Origin: Rummeliibacillus stabekisii
Lineage (GTDB): Bacteria; Bacillota; Bacilli; Bacillales_A; Planococcaceae
Assembly (NCBI RefSeq): GCF_007988965.1
Contig: NZ_BJVD01000001.1
Span: 186,001 to 250,000, forward strand
Direction of reading: 5' to 3'
Length of the DNA: 64,000 nucleotides
Part shown: in pieces, positions 53,791 to 62,009 of the stretch
Position numbering within the stretch: position 1 is the first letter of the stretch
How the letters are laid out: each line of letters opens with the position of its first letter
The notes under the pieces: generated by a model
Seen by the model: the letters and a program-made list of their open reading frames with translations, nothing else
The model's database searches: none
What the model was told of the DNA's origin: nothing
Program-made: the position numbers and the translations under genes

Positions 53791-53822
53791 AAAAAAAGAA
53801 GCAGGAATATACCTGCTTCTTT
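53791..53822 (-). terminator. Terminator of the amino-acid permease gene
   Basis: AAAGAAGCAGG/CCTGCTTCTTT stem followed by seven T on the minus strand. Confidence 0.9.
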
Positions 53823-53828
53823 GTATCG

Positions 53829-55322
53829 TTAATCTTTAAACGTAAAATCCATTTCCTCTGGTTTAACAATTTTAGACTTTCTGACAAATTTATAACCAAA
53901 GAACAAGATTAAAAATAATGGGATACCTAGATAAGCTGCTACTACACTTCCCCAGTCAACTTTATCAGCTAAAAAGGCTTGGAAGTTTTGTGCAATAATC
54001 ACAATTATACCGCATGCAACTGCGAAAATCGGTCCAATCGGGAACCACTTGGCACGATAAGGCAATTCATCTAATGAATGTCCTTGCGCTAAAAATCCTT
54101 TTCGGAAACGATAATGGCTTACTGAAATACCTAACCAGAATATAAATCCAGTAATACCAATGGCATTCATTAACCACAAGTAAACAGTTCCATCACCGAA
54201 AAATGATGCTAAGAATGCAAGTGCGCCAATTGCACAAGTGAAAATCATACTCACTACTGGTACACCGCGTTTATTTAATTTACCAAAAATTCGAGGTGCT
54301 TGTCCCTCCTTCGCCATTGAAAACAGCATACGAGTTGAAGCGTAGACACTTGAATTTCCTGCTGATAATACGGCAGACAATATAACTGCATTCATAAGAG
54401 ACGCAGCGAAAGCAATCCCTGCTTTTTTCAATACTAATGTAAATGGACTCACCATAACTGAATCATTTTGTAAATTGGCATTTGTATATGGAATTAATAA
54501 TCCTATTACAAAGATAGCAAAAACGTAGAATAACAAGATACGCCAAAATACGCTTTTGATTGCTTTAGGAACATTTTTGGCAGGGTCTTCACTTTCCCCT
54601 GCTGCTACACCGACAATCTCAGTCCCTTGGAAGGAGAAACCAGCCGCAATAAAGACTACGAATACTCCTAGAATACCTCCTGAGAAAGGCGCGTCACCCA
54701 TTGTAAAGTTTTTAAACCCTACTGCTTCGCCACCCATAATTCCGAAAATCATTAAGACTCCGACAATTAAGAAAATAACAATGGCACTAACTTTGATTAA
54801 CGATAGCCAATACTCACCTTCACCATAGCCCTTAACTGATAAATAATTTAGCAAGAATATAATAGCTAAGAATCCGCCGCTCCAGATCCATGAGGGGCTA
54901 TCCGGAAACCAAAATTTCATAATCATTGTAGATGCGGTCAATTCTGCAGCAATTGTCATTGCCCAGTTAAACCAATATAACCAACCTATTGAAAATCCAA
55001 AAGCAGGGTCAACAAACTTGGAGGCATACGAACTAAACGATCCACTAGTTGGCATATATGCAGCCATTTCTCCTAAGCTTGTCATAACGAAATACACCAT
55101 TGCTCCAACTAACATATAACCGAGCAGTGCTCCACCTGGTCCTGCTGTATGAATGGCTGATCCACTGCTTAAAAATAAACCAGTACCAATTGCACCGCCA
55201 ATTGAAATCATCGTCAAATGGCGAGATTTTAATTTTCTCTTTAAATGTGTTTCTTCCTGTGCTCCCGCAGATATTTCCCCTTGTTTAACCAACACTTTTT
55301 GTTCATCTTGTTGCAAAGTCAA
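53829..55322 (-). CDS. APC-family amino-acid permease, lysine permease-like
   Basis: A 497-residue, 12-helix permease. RHLTMISIGGAIGTGLFLSSG is the first helix of amino-acid/GABA permeases (residues about 34-54), and EMAAYMPTSGSFSSYASKFVDP and FSFQGTEIVGVAAGESEDPAK are the second and sixth helix regions. The sequence looks most like LysP, but RocE/AroP relatives share all these motifs. It starts at TTG 55322 behind AAAGGGGTG. The 150-base leader holds no lysine riboswitch or T-box that I can see. A promoter with a flanking inverted repeat lies upstream, so a protein repressor is likely. Confidence 0.88.
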   Translation of the reverse strand: MTLQQDEQKVLVKQGEISAGAQEETHLKRKLKSRHLTMISIGGAIGTGLFLSSGSAIHTAGPGGALLGYMLVGAMVYFVMTSLGEMAAYMPTSGSFSSYASKFVDPAFGFSIGWLYWFNWAMTIAAELTASTMIMKFWFPDSPSWIWSGGFLAIIFLLNYLSVKGYGEGEYWLSLIKVSAIVIFLIVGVLMIFGIMGGEAVGFKNFTMGDAPFSGGILGVFVVFIAAGFSFQGTEIVGVAAGESEDPAKNVPKAIKSVFWRILLFYVFAIFVIGLLIPYTNANLQNDSVMVSPFTLVLKKAGIAFAASLMNAVILSAVLSAGNSSVYASTRMLFSMAKEGQAPRIFGKLNKRGVPVVSMIFTCAIGALAFLASFFGDGTVYLWLMNAIGITGFIFWLGISVSHYRFRKGFLAQGHSLDELPYRAKWFPIGPIFAVACGIIVIIAQNFQAFLADKVDWGSVVAAYLGIPLFLILFFGYKFVRKSKIVKPEEMDFTFKD

Positions 55323-55485
55323 TCAGAACACCCCTTTGTAAGCGGTAACATTTATTAGTATGAGGCTTTAAAGCAGCAAATTTGCTAATCATTGTGTTCT
55401 ACAAATATAGTTTTCAAACCGCTATACAATAAAGCGACCTAAAATAAAGTGTCAGCCTACTGATTTCTAAAACTTTATACTAGAA

Positions 55486-55514
55486 ATATAATTTAAAATT
55501 GTCGAAAGTGTCAA
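55486..55514 (-). promoter_or_regulatory. Sigma-A promoter of the amino-acid permease gene
   Basis: TTGACA (55509-55514) and TTATAT (55486-55491) are 17 bases apart on the minus strand. Confidence 0.78.
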
Positions 55515-55529
55515 TGTTTTTTTCGACAA
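55499..55529. promoter_or_regulatory. Inverted repeat flanking the -35 box of the permease promoter
   Basis: TTGTCGAAA and TTTCGACAA form perfect nine-base arms 13 bases apart. One arm lies in the spacer, the other just upstream of the -35 box, which sits between them. This is the placement expected of a dimeric repressor. Confidence 0.65.
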
Positions 55530-55559
55530 CTTTCGCTTCTCCATAAATATAACCATATA

Positions 55560-55599
55560 AAAAAAGCTTCCCTTGCGCAGTAATCTGCATAAGAAAAGC
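55560..55599 (-). terminator. Terminator of the 37-codon gene
   Basis: GCTT-CTT-GCAG pairs with CTGC-AAG-AAGC, with small symmetric internal loops, and is followed by seven T on the minus strand. It lies 30 bases past the small frame. Confidence 0.75.
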
Positions 55600-55629
55600 C
55601 TAGAAGATCATCTTTTATTCATGTTTATT

Positions 55630-55743
55630 TTAATGAATCGGGATTTCGATAAAATCAAAAGCAAGATTTAGAAAGAAGATAGAATGTATAAAAACAAAGA
55701 GCAATGCTTGCTTATTTAACTTTTTTCCTACAGTTTGATCCAT
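55630..55743 (-). CDS. Candidate 37-residue membrane micropeptide
   Basis: A 37-codon frame from ATG 55743 to TAA. The peptide has a basic soluble start (MDQTVGKKLNKQ) and one hydrophobic helix of about 20 residues (ALLFVFIHSIFFLNLAFDF), then ends EIPIH. It has every part of a free-standing gene: a promoter with 17-base spacing, a GGTG/GGAG ribosome site and a terminator with seven T. The ribosome site is not ideal (GGAG only three bases from the ATG, GGTG nine). I know no homologue. Type I toxin peptides and small regulatory membrane proteins have this build. Confidence 0.5.
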   Translation of the reverse strand: MDQTVGKKLNKQALLFVFIHSIFFLNLAFDFIEIPIH

Positions 55744-55772
55744 TAGCTCCAACACCCTTCTTGTTTTTTGTT

Positions 55773-55801
55773 ATTATAGTCTAGATAATATAAATATGCA
55801 A
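55773..55801 (-). promoter_or_regulatory. Promoter of the 37-codon gene
   Basis: TTGCAT (55796-55801) and TATAAT (55773-55778) are 17 bases apart on the minus strand, about 30 bases before the small frame. Confidence 0.65.
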
Positions 55802-55885
55802 AATATTTTTTATTTTAAGTTTTTTCGTAATTACCCTTCAATTATGTCATGATATATGTAAAGACACAAAGGAGCTGTTTATTAA

Positions 55886-56434
55886 ATGGAGAAAGCATTA
55901 ATTATTATTGACTATACGTATGATTTTGTAGCTACAGATGGTTTGCTTACTTGTGGAGAGCCTGGACAAATGATTGAAGAAAAGATGATTGAACACATCA
56001 ATGAATTTGTAAACAAAGGAGAGCTAGTGATTTTTGCTTGTGATTTGCATGAAGAAAATGATCCATTCCATCCAGAAACTGCACTTTTCCCTTCTCATAA
56101 TATAAGGGGAACAAAAGGCAGAGAATTATACCATAGCGTCCAGACTCTGTACGAAGAGATAAAACACCTGCCTAATGTCAAATGGATGGACAAAACACGT
56201 TATAGCTCTTTTGCCGGAACCAATTTGGAACTGCTATTACGAGAAAGAAAAATTAATGAATTATATTTGGCTGGCGTGTGTACAGATATCTGTGTATTGC
56301 ATACAGCTGTCGATGCTTACAATTTAGGATATCACCTCCATATTTATTCTGATACAGTTGCAAGCTTTAACGAAGATGGCCATACATGGGCTCTCAGACA
56401 CTTCAAAGAAGCTTTGGGAGCGAATGTTTTATAA
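55886..56434 (+). CDS. pncA: Nicotinamidase
   Basis: Hydrolyses nicotinamide to nicotinate for NAD salvage. The 182-residue isochorismatase-type hydrolase follows B. subtilis YueJ (PncA) closely: ALIIIDYTYDFVATDGLLTCG, RGTKGRELY, KTRYSSFAGTNLELLLRE and AGVCTDICVLHTAVDAYN. The triad is Asp9, Lys103 and Cys136; Asp53 and nearby histidines would bind the metal. AGGAG precedes the ATG. It stands alone. Although ammonia is released, nothing ties it to the ureide genes. Confidence 0.92.
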   Translation: MEKALIIIDYTYDFVATDGLLTCGEPGQMIEEKMIEHINEFVNKGELVIFACDLHEENDPFHPETALFPSHNIRGTKGRELYHSVQTLYEEIKHLPNVKWMDKTRYSSFAGTNLELLLRERKINELYLAGVCTDICVLHTAVDAYNLGYHLHIYSDTVASFNEDGHTWALRHFKEALGANVL

Positions 56435-56479
56435 AAAAAGAACCCATTAAACAATTACTCGTTTAATGGGTTTCTTTTT
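56433..56479. terminator. Bidirectional terminator between pncA and the drug exporter
   Basis: AAAGAACCCATTAAAC pairs with GTTTAATGGGTTTCTTT around an eight-base loop, flanked by A and T runs, between convergent genes. Confidence 0.9.
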
Positions 56480-56480
56480 G

Positions 56481-57920
56481 TTATGCTTCGGTTTTTCTTT
56501 TAGCGATAAAGATGGAGAAAATAAATCCTATAATCGCAAAAATAAACGCCCCTGTATAAACAGAGTGAATGCCGCCAGCTATAATATTTATAATACTTTC
56601 GATTTGTTCTGGCGAAAATAACTTCGTGTCAAATGTACCGTTTAAATTGATATGGCTTGCATGCATGTCAGCAAGTTTACTACTTGTAGCAGTATTGAAC
56701 AGTACACCAAAAACTGCTGCACCAATAGATTGGCTAAATGTATTCGTGAACGAATTCAAACCTATTCCAATTCCAAACTGTTCTTTTTTTACAGAGGCTT
56801 GTACTGTAATAATTAGCATTGGTGCGATAAAACCCATGCCAAGTCCTAAAAGGCCTGTTGATAGATAGACAAATAACGGTTGTGTTGTAGAAGATAAGAA
56901 CATCAGCATAAATGTCGCAATCAATAAAAAGACAGTACCTGTCATAATGTTTGTTTTACTTGTAACACGTCCAATTAAATTACCTGCAATGATGGCGCCA
57001 ACTGTCCACATCACTGATAACGGCGTTAGCATTAAACCAGCTGCAGTAGCGTTTTTTCCTAAAACAGCTTGTGCATATACTGGCAAGTATGCCGATAAGC
57101 TAATGACGATACCAAAGCAAAATAACGTCAAGCCATTAACTATATTTAACTTCTTATTTTTAAATAATGAAAGTGGGATAATTGGCTCACTTGCCCGTCT
57201 CTCAACAGCAATAAATAAACCTAAGAATAATAAAGCTAGAATGTACATAATAATTTGTTTGACTGTAAGCCATTCTTGTGTATTACTCCCTGTAATCAGA
57301 GCATATAGCAAGGAGACCATTCCAACAGAGAAAAGAAATGCCCCAGCATAGTCGATTGAGCGTTTGACAATTACACGTTCTTCTTCGTAGTATTTAGCAA
57401 TTAAAAATATAGCACCGAGTCCAAATGGTATATTTAGCAAGAAGATAAAGTGCCATGTTAATTGATCGACTATGAAGCCCCCAATCAACGGACCTACAAC
57501 TCCGGCAACTCCCCATACCATACTGATATATCCTTGTCCTTTTGCGCGTTTTTTCTCTGTTTCGAAGAGTTCGCCAACAATAGTTAAGGTAATCGGTAAA
57601 ATGGATCCTGCTCCAATCCCTTGAATAGCACGGAAGATAATGAGCATTTCCATTGAAGTCGCGATACCACACAATAAGGAACCTAATAAGAAAATACTAA
57701 TACCTATCATGATCATTCTTTTTCGGCCAAATAAATCTGCTAATTTACCAAAAATAATAGCGGCAATCGCGGATGTTAGTAAATAAGCAGAATAAATCCA
57801 ACTAATAAGTTCAGCCCCTGAGAGGTCTGAGGTAATACTTGGAATGGCAGTCGATACGATTGTCCCTTCAATCGCTGCCAGCGCCGTTGCTAATAAGACA
57901 GCGGCAAAAACTTTATTCAT
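56481..57920 (-). CDS. DHA2-family multidrug efflux MFS transporter
   Basis: A 479-residue, probably 14-helix proton antiporter of the EmrB/QacA/LmrB type. The start FAAVLLATALAAIEGTIVST and the motif DLSGAELISWIYSAYLL are typical, with GKLADLFGRKRMIMIG as the loop 2-3 motif and GIGAGSILPITLTIVGEL as the antiporter motif in helix 5 (GPLIGGFIVD also conserved). AGAGGTTG precedes the ATG. No TetR or MarR regulator gene lies next to it. Substrate unknown. Confidence 0.9.
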   Translation of the reverse strand: MNKVFAAVLLATALAAIEGTIVSTAIPSITSDLSGAELISWIYSAYLLTSAIAAIIFGKLADLFGRKRMIMIGISIFLLGSLLCGIATSMEMLIIFRAIQGIGAGSILPITLTIVGELFETEKKRAKGQGYISMVWGVAGVVGPLIGGFIVDQLTWHFIFLLNIPFGLGAIFLIAKYYEEERVIVKRSIDYAGAFLFSVGMVSLLYALITGSNTQEWLTVKQIIMYILALLFLGLFIAVERRASEPIIPLSLFKNKKLNIVNGLTLFCFGIVISLSAYLPVYAQAVLGKNATAAGLMLTPLSVMWTVGAIIAGNLIGRVTSKTNIMTGTVFLLIATFMLMFLSSTTQPLFVYLSTGLLGLGMGFIAPMLIITVQASVKKEQFGIGIGLNSFTNTFSQSIGAAVFGVLFNTATSSKLADMHASHINLNGTFDTKLFSPEQIESIINIIAGGIHSVYTGAFIFAIIGFIFSIFIAKRKTEA

Positions 57921-58049
57921 ATATACAACCTCTATTCTAATAAATAATCGTCAAATATTAATATTATCATGAAATAAGTGTTTTACCTAGAGGTGAATTA
58001 CTAGATTTGATATGATGGGTGTGACTTTAAATAGAAAGAGGAAATTAGT

Positions 58050-58427
58050 TTGTGGGAAGATTTTAAGAAGTTTGCTTTAAAGGGTAATGTCATACAGTTA
58101 GCTATAGGGGTAATAATCGGTGGAGCTTTTAGCAAGATTGTCTCTTCTTTAGTGAATGATATTATTATGCCGATTTTTGCACTTTTCCTTGGAAAAGTAG
58201 AATTTAAAGAGTTACATTACCATAAAATCATGTATGGTGTTTTTATTCAAAATGTTGTAGATTTCTTTATTATCGCTTTTTCCATCTTTTTCGTGACAAA
58301 AATAGCCTCGAAACTTGAATTTCGTAAAAAAGAAGAAACAGCAGATGATGTACCAGTGGAGACTACAGAAGATGTTTTGAAAGACATAAGAGATTTGCTA
58401 AAAGAAAATCAAAAAAAGAATACTTAA
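58050..58427 (+). CDS. mscL: Large-conductance mechanosensitive channel
   Basis: A 125-residue pentameric channel that opens under osmotic downshock. The start [40 protein letters not shown] is typical (N-terminal amphipathic helix plus first pore helix). The second helix lies around residues 68-90 ([18 protein letters not shown]), and a charged C-terminal bundle ends with [13 protein letters not shown]. It starts with TTG 58050 after AAAGAGG. It is slightly short because the loop between helices is reduced. Confidence 0.95.
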   Translation: MWEDFKKFALKGNVIQLAIGVIIGGAFSKIVSSLVNDIIMPIFALFLGKVEFKELHYHKIMYGVFIQNVVDFFIIAFSIFFVTKIASKLEFRKKEETADDVPVETTEDVLKDIRDLLKENQKKNT

Positions 58428-58438
58428 ATGGAACAGGA

Positions 58439-58485
58439 AAGGCGAACATATACAATCTGACTTATATGATTCGTCTTTTATTTAT
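58439..58485 (+). terminator. Terminator of mscL
   Basis: AAAGGCGAA-CATATA pairs with TATATG-TTCGTCTTT (one bulge, one wobble), followed by TATTTATAC. Confidence 0.7.
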
Positions 58486-58512
58486 ACTTGGGGTTTAGTA
58501 AAAAATAAAGAA

Positions 58513-58551
58513 AACCCAATCCACGCGCCATTTTTACGCGATGATTGGGTT
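58513..58551 (-). terminator. Terminator of the SCO gene
   Basis: AACCCAATC/GATTGGGTT with an inner CGCG/CGCG step, A/T-rich on both flanks, about 45 bases past the SCO stop. Confidence 0.8.
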
Positions 58552-58593
58552 CAATTTGGTTTTAAAATATTTATAAAGATAATTTCAATTTAA

Positions 58594-59190
58594 TTATTTT
58601 CCATCTTCAATGATTGTTTCCATATCTACAGCAATCGTATCATATGGTACTTCTTTATAACCACTATAACTCTTAACAACGACGCCTTCTTGGTTAACTA
58701 GGAAAAAACTTGACCCGTGAATTACTTGATTGGAGTTAGGATCATCTTTGACAAATGTTTTAAAGGATTTAAGTGCAAGATTAGCAATATCATCTTGTGA
58801 GTACCCTGTAAGTAGGTCCCATTTAGAAGTGTCTGGAACAGGATATTGTTTTAAATATTTTTTAAGCTTTTCAGGTGTATCTGTTTTAGGGTCCACACTA
58901 AAGCCGACAATATTATAATCCTTTAATCCCTTTTCTTTAAAATCCTTTTGAATCGCTGTCATATTCATAGTCATCGGTGGACACACTGTTGTACAGCTCG
59001 TAAAGATAAACATGGCAAGCCAAGGTTTTCCCTTTAAGCTGTCGAGTGAAACTTTCTCACCATTTTGGTTGGTATAGTTAAAATTTTGTACTTTCCAATC
59101 TGTTTCAGCCTTAAAATTGCCACCGCCGCATGCAGATAATAAAATCGCCGATACGATTAATAAGCATGGTAAGAATAGTATTTTTTTCAT
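58594..59190 (-). CDS. SCO1/SenC-type copper chaperone lipoprotein
   Basis: Membrane-anchored thioredoxin-fold protein that helps assemble the CuA centre of cytochrome c oxidase (B. subtilis BsSco/YpmQ). Residues 1-20 form a lipoprotein signal with lipobox cysteine 21 (LLSACGGG). The copper ligands Cys66 and Cys70 are in FIFTSCTTVCPPMT, and the third ligand histidine is in NQVIHGSSFFLV near residue 158. SVDPKTDTPEKLKKYLKQY is also usual. AGGTGA lies before the ATG. Nearby ccdA and ccdC also serve cytochrome maturation. Confidence 0.92.
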   Translation of the reverse strand: MKKILFLPCLLIVSAILLSACGGGNFKAETDWKVQNFNYTNQNGEKVSLDSLKGKPWLAMFIFTSCTTVCPPMTMNMTAIQKDFKEKGLKDYNIVGFSVDPKTDTPEKLKKYLKQYPVPDTSKWDLLTGYSQDDIANLALKSFKTFVKDDPNSNQVIHGSSFFLVNQEGVVVKSYSGYKEVPYDTIAVDMETIIEDGK

Positions 59191-59282
59191 ATAACTTTCA
59201 CCTCATGTACGATATTCCTAACTAAATTGTATCATAGAATAGACTCGCACAAAAAAATTCTTTGGTCAACTTTGTGAATCTT

Positions 59283-59405
59283 CTACTTCAAATCTAAGAG
59301 TGCCTCGTGAATTGCTTGTAACTTGGTTTCCACTCGATGCATGAGATAGAATGACACAAAAATAGGGAAACCTATTTCTTGTATGAGTGAGACCCATTCA
59401 GCCAA
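59283..59405 (-). CDS. YvrJ-family small protein, 40 residues
   Basis: A 40-codon frame starting with TTG 59405, seven bases after GGAGGAGG. The peptide reads AEWVSLIQEIGFPIFVSFYL, then MHRVETKLQAIHEALLDLK. The pattern 'GFPI-V-FYL--R-E-KL' is that of the YvrJ family, small single-helix membrane proteins common in Bacillales. An overlapping ATG in another frame stops after 12 codons. Function unknown. It lies upstream of SCO on the same strand. Confidence 0.75.
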   Translation of the reverse strand: MAEWVSLIQEIGFPIFVSFYLMHRVETKLQAIHEALLDLK

Positions 59406-59641
59406 CGCATTTCCTCCTCCCTTATTAAAGCTCCTACCTCTTTAACACAAATAGCTTCTTTAATTCTTTAACGGAAAATCACTCTCCATCCATTGAGCAA
59501 CTTAACTTTCCTGAAGTTCAATTATAAAAGGTATTCAATTACTCCCCCTCCTTATTTCCTATATAGACATTTCTAGTGAAAAGGAGACTAATAGATGCAA
59601 ATTTATTACTTTCCTTTTATAATGGTGATGAGGTGAATAGT

Positions 59642-60070
59642 GTGTTAAACGGCTGGTTTTTAGTCTTTATATTATTTTGGGTAGTTGTACTCGTTGGTCT
59701 ATTTGCTATTGGTGGTTTTTTCATGTTCCGCAAGTTTTTAAAATCTATGCCAAAAGATGATGGCAAATCCACACTAGATTGGCAAGATTACTATGTACAA
59801 AAAACTTTGCACATGTGGCAGCCAGAAGAAAAAGCGTTGCTAAATGAGCTAGTAAGCCCAGTTCCAGATTTATTCCGAGATGTAGCAAAACAAAAGATAG
59901 CTGGAAAAATTGGTGAGCTTGCTCTTGAAGAAAGAGCAAAAAAAATTAACATGGACCTCATCATTAGAGGATACATACAGGCCTCACCGAAAAGGGATCA
60001 TAAGTTTTTGCGCAAAAAACTTAATCAAATGCAAATTGATATATCCCCATACGAAGATATTTTAGAATAA
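59642..60070 (+). CDS. yneK: YneK-like membrane-anchored protein (DUF2621)
   Basis: A 142-residue protein with one N-terminal membrane helix (GWFLVFILFWVVVLVGLFAI) followed by a soluble part with DWQDYYVQKTLHMW, ELVSPVPDLFRDVAKQKIAG and IIRGYIQASPKRDHKFL. These stretches match B. subtilis YneK. GTG 59642 is chosen because GAGGTG lies six bases upstream; the longer frame from 59576 has no support. It is convergent with ccdC, as neighbours in B. subtilis. Function unknown. Confidence 0.85.
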   Translation: MLNGWFLVFILFWVVVLVGLFAIGGFFMFRKFLKSMPKDDGKSTLDWQDYYVQKTLHMWQPEEKALLNELVSPVPDLFRDVAKQKIAGKIGELALEERAKKINMDLIIRGYIQASPKRDHKFLRKKLNQMQIDISPYEDILE

Positions 60071-60110
60071 CAAAAGGTTCTTTTCCTTTAGGGAAAAGAA
60101 CCTTTTGTTA
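60071..60110. terminator. Bidirectional terminator between yneK and ccdC
   Basis: A 16-base-pair stem starting CAAAAGGTTC, with T runs on both sides, between convergent genes. Confidence 0.92.
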
Positions 60111-60111
60111 T

Positions 60112-60612
60112 TTATGGCTGTTGCTGTAAATGTAATTGTTTTTCCAACTTTTTGTATTGGATCAACATAGCTATACGCCAAGGTGCAATCATAGAGTATG
60201 CAAGCAAGAAGAAAATTCCTCCAAGCTCTCCTAAATGGATAGTGTTGCTTAAATAAACTTTAACAACAGTTCGTATTATCAACAACCCTATTAAAATAAA
60301 GAAGAAAGCTTTTGATGGTTTTAGATATACATCTCCATCGACAATATGGAATTTAGAAGTAGCAATCAATACTGTTGAAAAAATCACTCCAACTATAACT
60401 ACCTCAAATACTTGCGGCCACGGCACTCGGAAATAATCAAAACAAAACATTAAAGCACCTGTAGACATAGCAATTGGCGGTATAATTATCTTCCTTGCAC
60501 TTGCAGGCTTTTTAGCAGATCTTGCACGGATAAACATCATCATGATGCCCATGAATACGACAGCCACTGTTGAGCCTACCAACATATATTGAGAAGGTAT
60601 GGATTGTAGCAT
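60112..60612 (-). CDS. ccdC: CcdC-like membrane protein (YneJ)
   Basis: A 166-residue protein with about five membrane helices, like B. subtilis CcdC/YneJ. ATG 60612 is chosen because AGGTGAC lies upstream; the longer start is the GTG inside that site. Residues near RARSAKKPASARKIIIPP and MFCFDYFRVPWPQ are well conserved in the family. It is the third gene of ccdA-yneI-ccdC. In B. subtilis this locus is known for cytochrome c maturation through CcdA; CcdC itself is dispensable for it and has no set function. Confidence 0.85.
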   Translation of the reverse strand: MLQSIPSQYMLVGSTVAVVFMGIMMMFIRARSAKKPASARKIIIPPIAMSTGALMFCFDYFRVPWPQVFEVVIVGVIFSTVLIATSKFHIVDGDVYLKPSKAFFFILIGLLIIRTVVKVYLSNTIHLGELGGIFFLLAYSMIAPWRIAMLIQYKKLEKQLHLQQQP

Positions 60613-60635
60613 AAAGGTCACCTATCTTTTAATAA

Positions 60636-60995
60636 TTATTCGGTCATTTGACGTATAGTTGCGGCTAAACGTTCCCTCTCAAAAGGTTTAATAACAAAAT
60701 CCTTTGCTCCATATTTCAGCGCTTGAAGGATCAATTTTTGTTGGCCTAATGCACTTACCATACAAATTTTAGCATTAGGATCTTCTTTTATGATTTCTTT
60801 CGTTGCTTCCAAACCAGACATAATAGGCATTGTCACATCCATCGTGACAATATCAGGGTTCAACTTAAGGTATTGCTCAATTGCTTCTTTGCCATTTACT
60901 GCTTCACCAACAACTTGAAATCCCGCTTCTACTAGCATGCCTGATATCGCTTGACGCATGAATGCTGCGTCATCTACTACTAAGACTGTTGACAC
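60636..60995 (-). CDS. yneI: Single-domain response regulator (YneI, CheY-like)
   Basis: A 119-residue receiver domain without output domain. VVDDAAFMRQ gives the acidic pocket, Asp53 in VTMDVTMPIMSG is the phosphorylation site, and the KPF motif (FVIKPFERE) holds the conserved lysine. It starts with GTG 60995 after GGGGTGA. It sits between ccdA and ccdC, 23-26 bases from each, as in B. subtilis. No kinase gene is close, so its phosphodonor and target are unknown. Confidence 0.93.
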   Translation of the reverse strand: MSTVLVVDDAAFMRQAISGMLVEAGFQVVGEAVNGKEAIEQYLKLNPDIVTMDVTMPIMSGLEATKEIIKEDPNAKICMVSALGQQKLILQALKYGAKDFVIKPFERERLAATIRQMTE

Positions 60996-61021
60996 CTTTT
61001 CACCCCATCACCATTCCTAAA

Positions 61022-61732
61022 CTAGAATCCTTGGAAACCACCAAATAGTGGCGATATTAACCGGTTAAAATAAGTCATACCATCGAAAAATAGAACTATG
61101 CCGACTACTATCATAATATAGCCGCCGACTTTAACGATTTTTTGGCTATTTCTTCTAATCCAATTCATACGAGAAATAAAGAACGAAAGAACAAAGAAAG
61201 GAATAGAAAAGCCTAAAACATAAGCCAACATATACCAAATCGCTGAATCTGGATGGGTAGAACCCAATAGCATAATAGACCCCAGAATTGGACCGGTACA
61301 TGGAGTCCATCCAGCCGCAAATACTAACCCAATTAGTATAGACCCAATGTATCCTGATGGTCTACTTTTTAACTCAAATTTACGGTCTTTCATTAAAAAT
61401 TTTGGTGTAAAGATGCCAGTAATCACTAAACCAAAAACAACGATAAGAATTCCGCCTACTTGGCGTATTAACTCATCATATCTTACGAATATACCTTTCA
61501 CAAATGAAGCTCCAAAGCCTAAAGCGATGAAAATCATTGAAAATCCAATTAAGAAAAAGACAGTATGCAAAATAGCTCTTCTTTGCATCATTCCTTTTTG
61601 ACTCTTTAGCTGATCAAAGGATACACCTGTTATGTAAGATAAAAACGCTGGATAAAGAGGCAGCGTGCACGGCGAAATAAAGCTTAAAAATCCAGCTCCA
61701 AACGCCAGAAAAACATTAACGTCAGTATTCAT
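61022..61732 (-). CDS. ccdA: Cytochrome c biogenesis thiol-disulfide transporter CcdA
   Basis: Six-helix membrane protein of 236 residues that passes reducing power from cytoplasmic thioredoxin to the outside, needed for haem attachment to c-type cytochromes and for spore cortex formation. The redox cysteines are in LSFISPCTLPLYPAFLSYITG (helix 1; 21 residues, key Cys-22 followed by Thr-Leu-Pro) and FAAGWTPCTGPILGS (helix 4). The proline-flanked CxxP pattern is typical. AAAGGAG lies about 12 bases before the ATG, a rather long gap. First gene of ccdA-yneI-ccdC. Confidence 0.94.
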   Translation of the reverse strand: MNTDVNVFLAFGAGFLSFISPCTLPLYPAFLSYITGVSFDQLKSQKGMMQRRAILHTVFFLIGFSMIFIALGFGASFVKGIFVRYDELIRQVGGILIVVFGLVITGIFTPKFLMKDRKFELKSRPSGYIGSILIGLVFAAGWTPCTGPILGSIMLLGSTHPDSAIWYMLAYVLGFSIPFFVLSFFISRMNWIRRNSQKIVKVGGYIMIVVGIVLFFDGMTYFNRLISPLFGGFQGF

Positions 61733-62009
61733 TTATGTACGTCGCTCCTTTTGATTATTGTTTCTATCGTAACAAACTTTGTACGAAATAACATAAATTT
61801 AGGGTGTGACATATTTTTGAACTTTGTGATGATACACCTATTGATTTAAGTTATAGTTGTTAAAACGCTTGCTATAGAGAAGGCTTTTCTCGTTTTAACA
61901 CAATACTTTTTGGCCCTCATTTGGATACTTTCCACAGAATATTTCAATACTTGGGCAATCTATTGCTATTATTATAAGGCGGAATGACAAGAAAAGGGAA
62001 GTCTTTTTG

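Noticed and set aside
55323-55485. Lysine riboswitch or T-box in the amino-acid permease leader
   Set aside because: No L-box core and no GGTACCGCG-type T-box sequence. GTTACCGC near the start is too short to count.
59576-59641. Longer N-terminus of the yneK-like protein
   Set aside because: No ribosome site at the longer start, and GAGGTG precedes GTG 59642 at a good distance.
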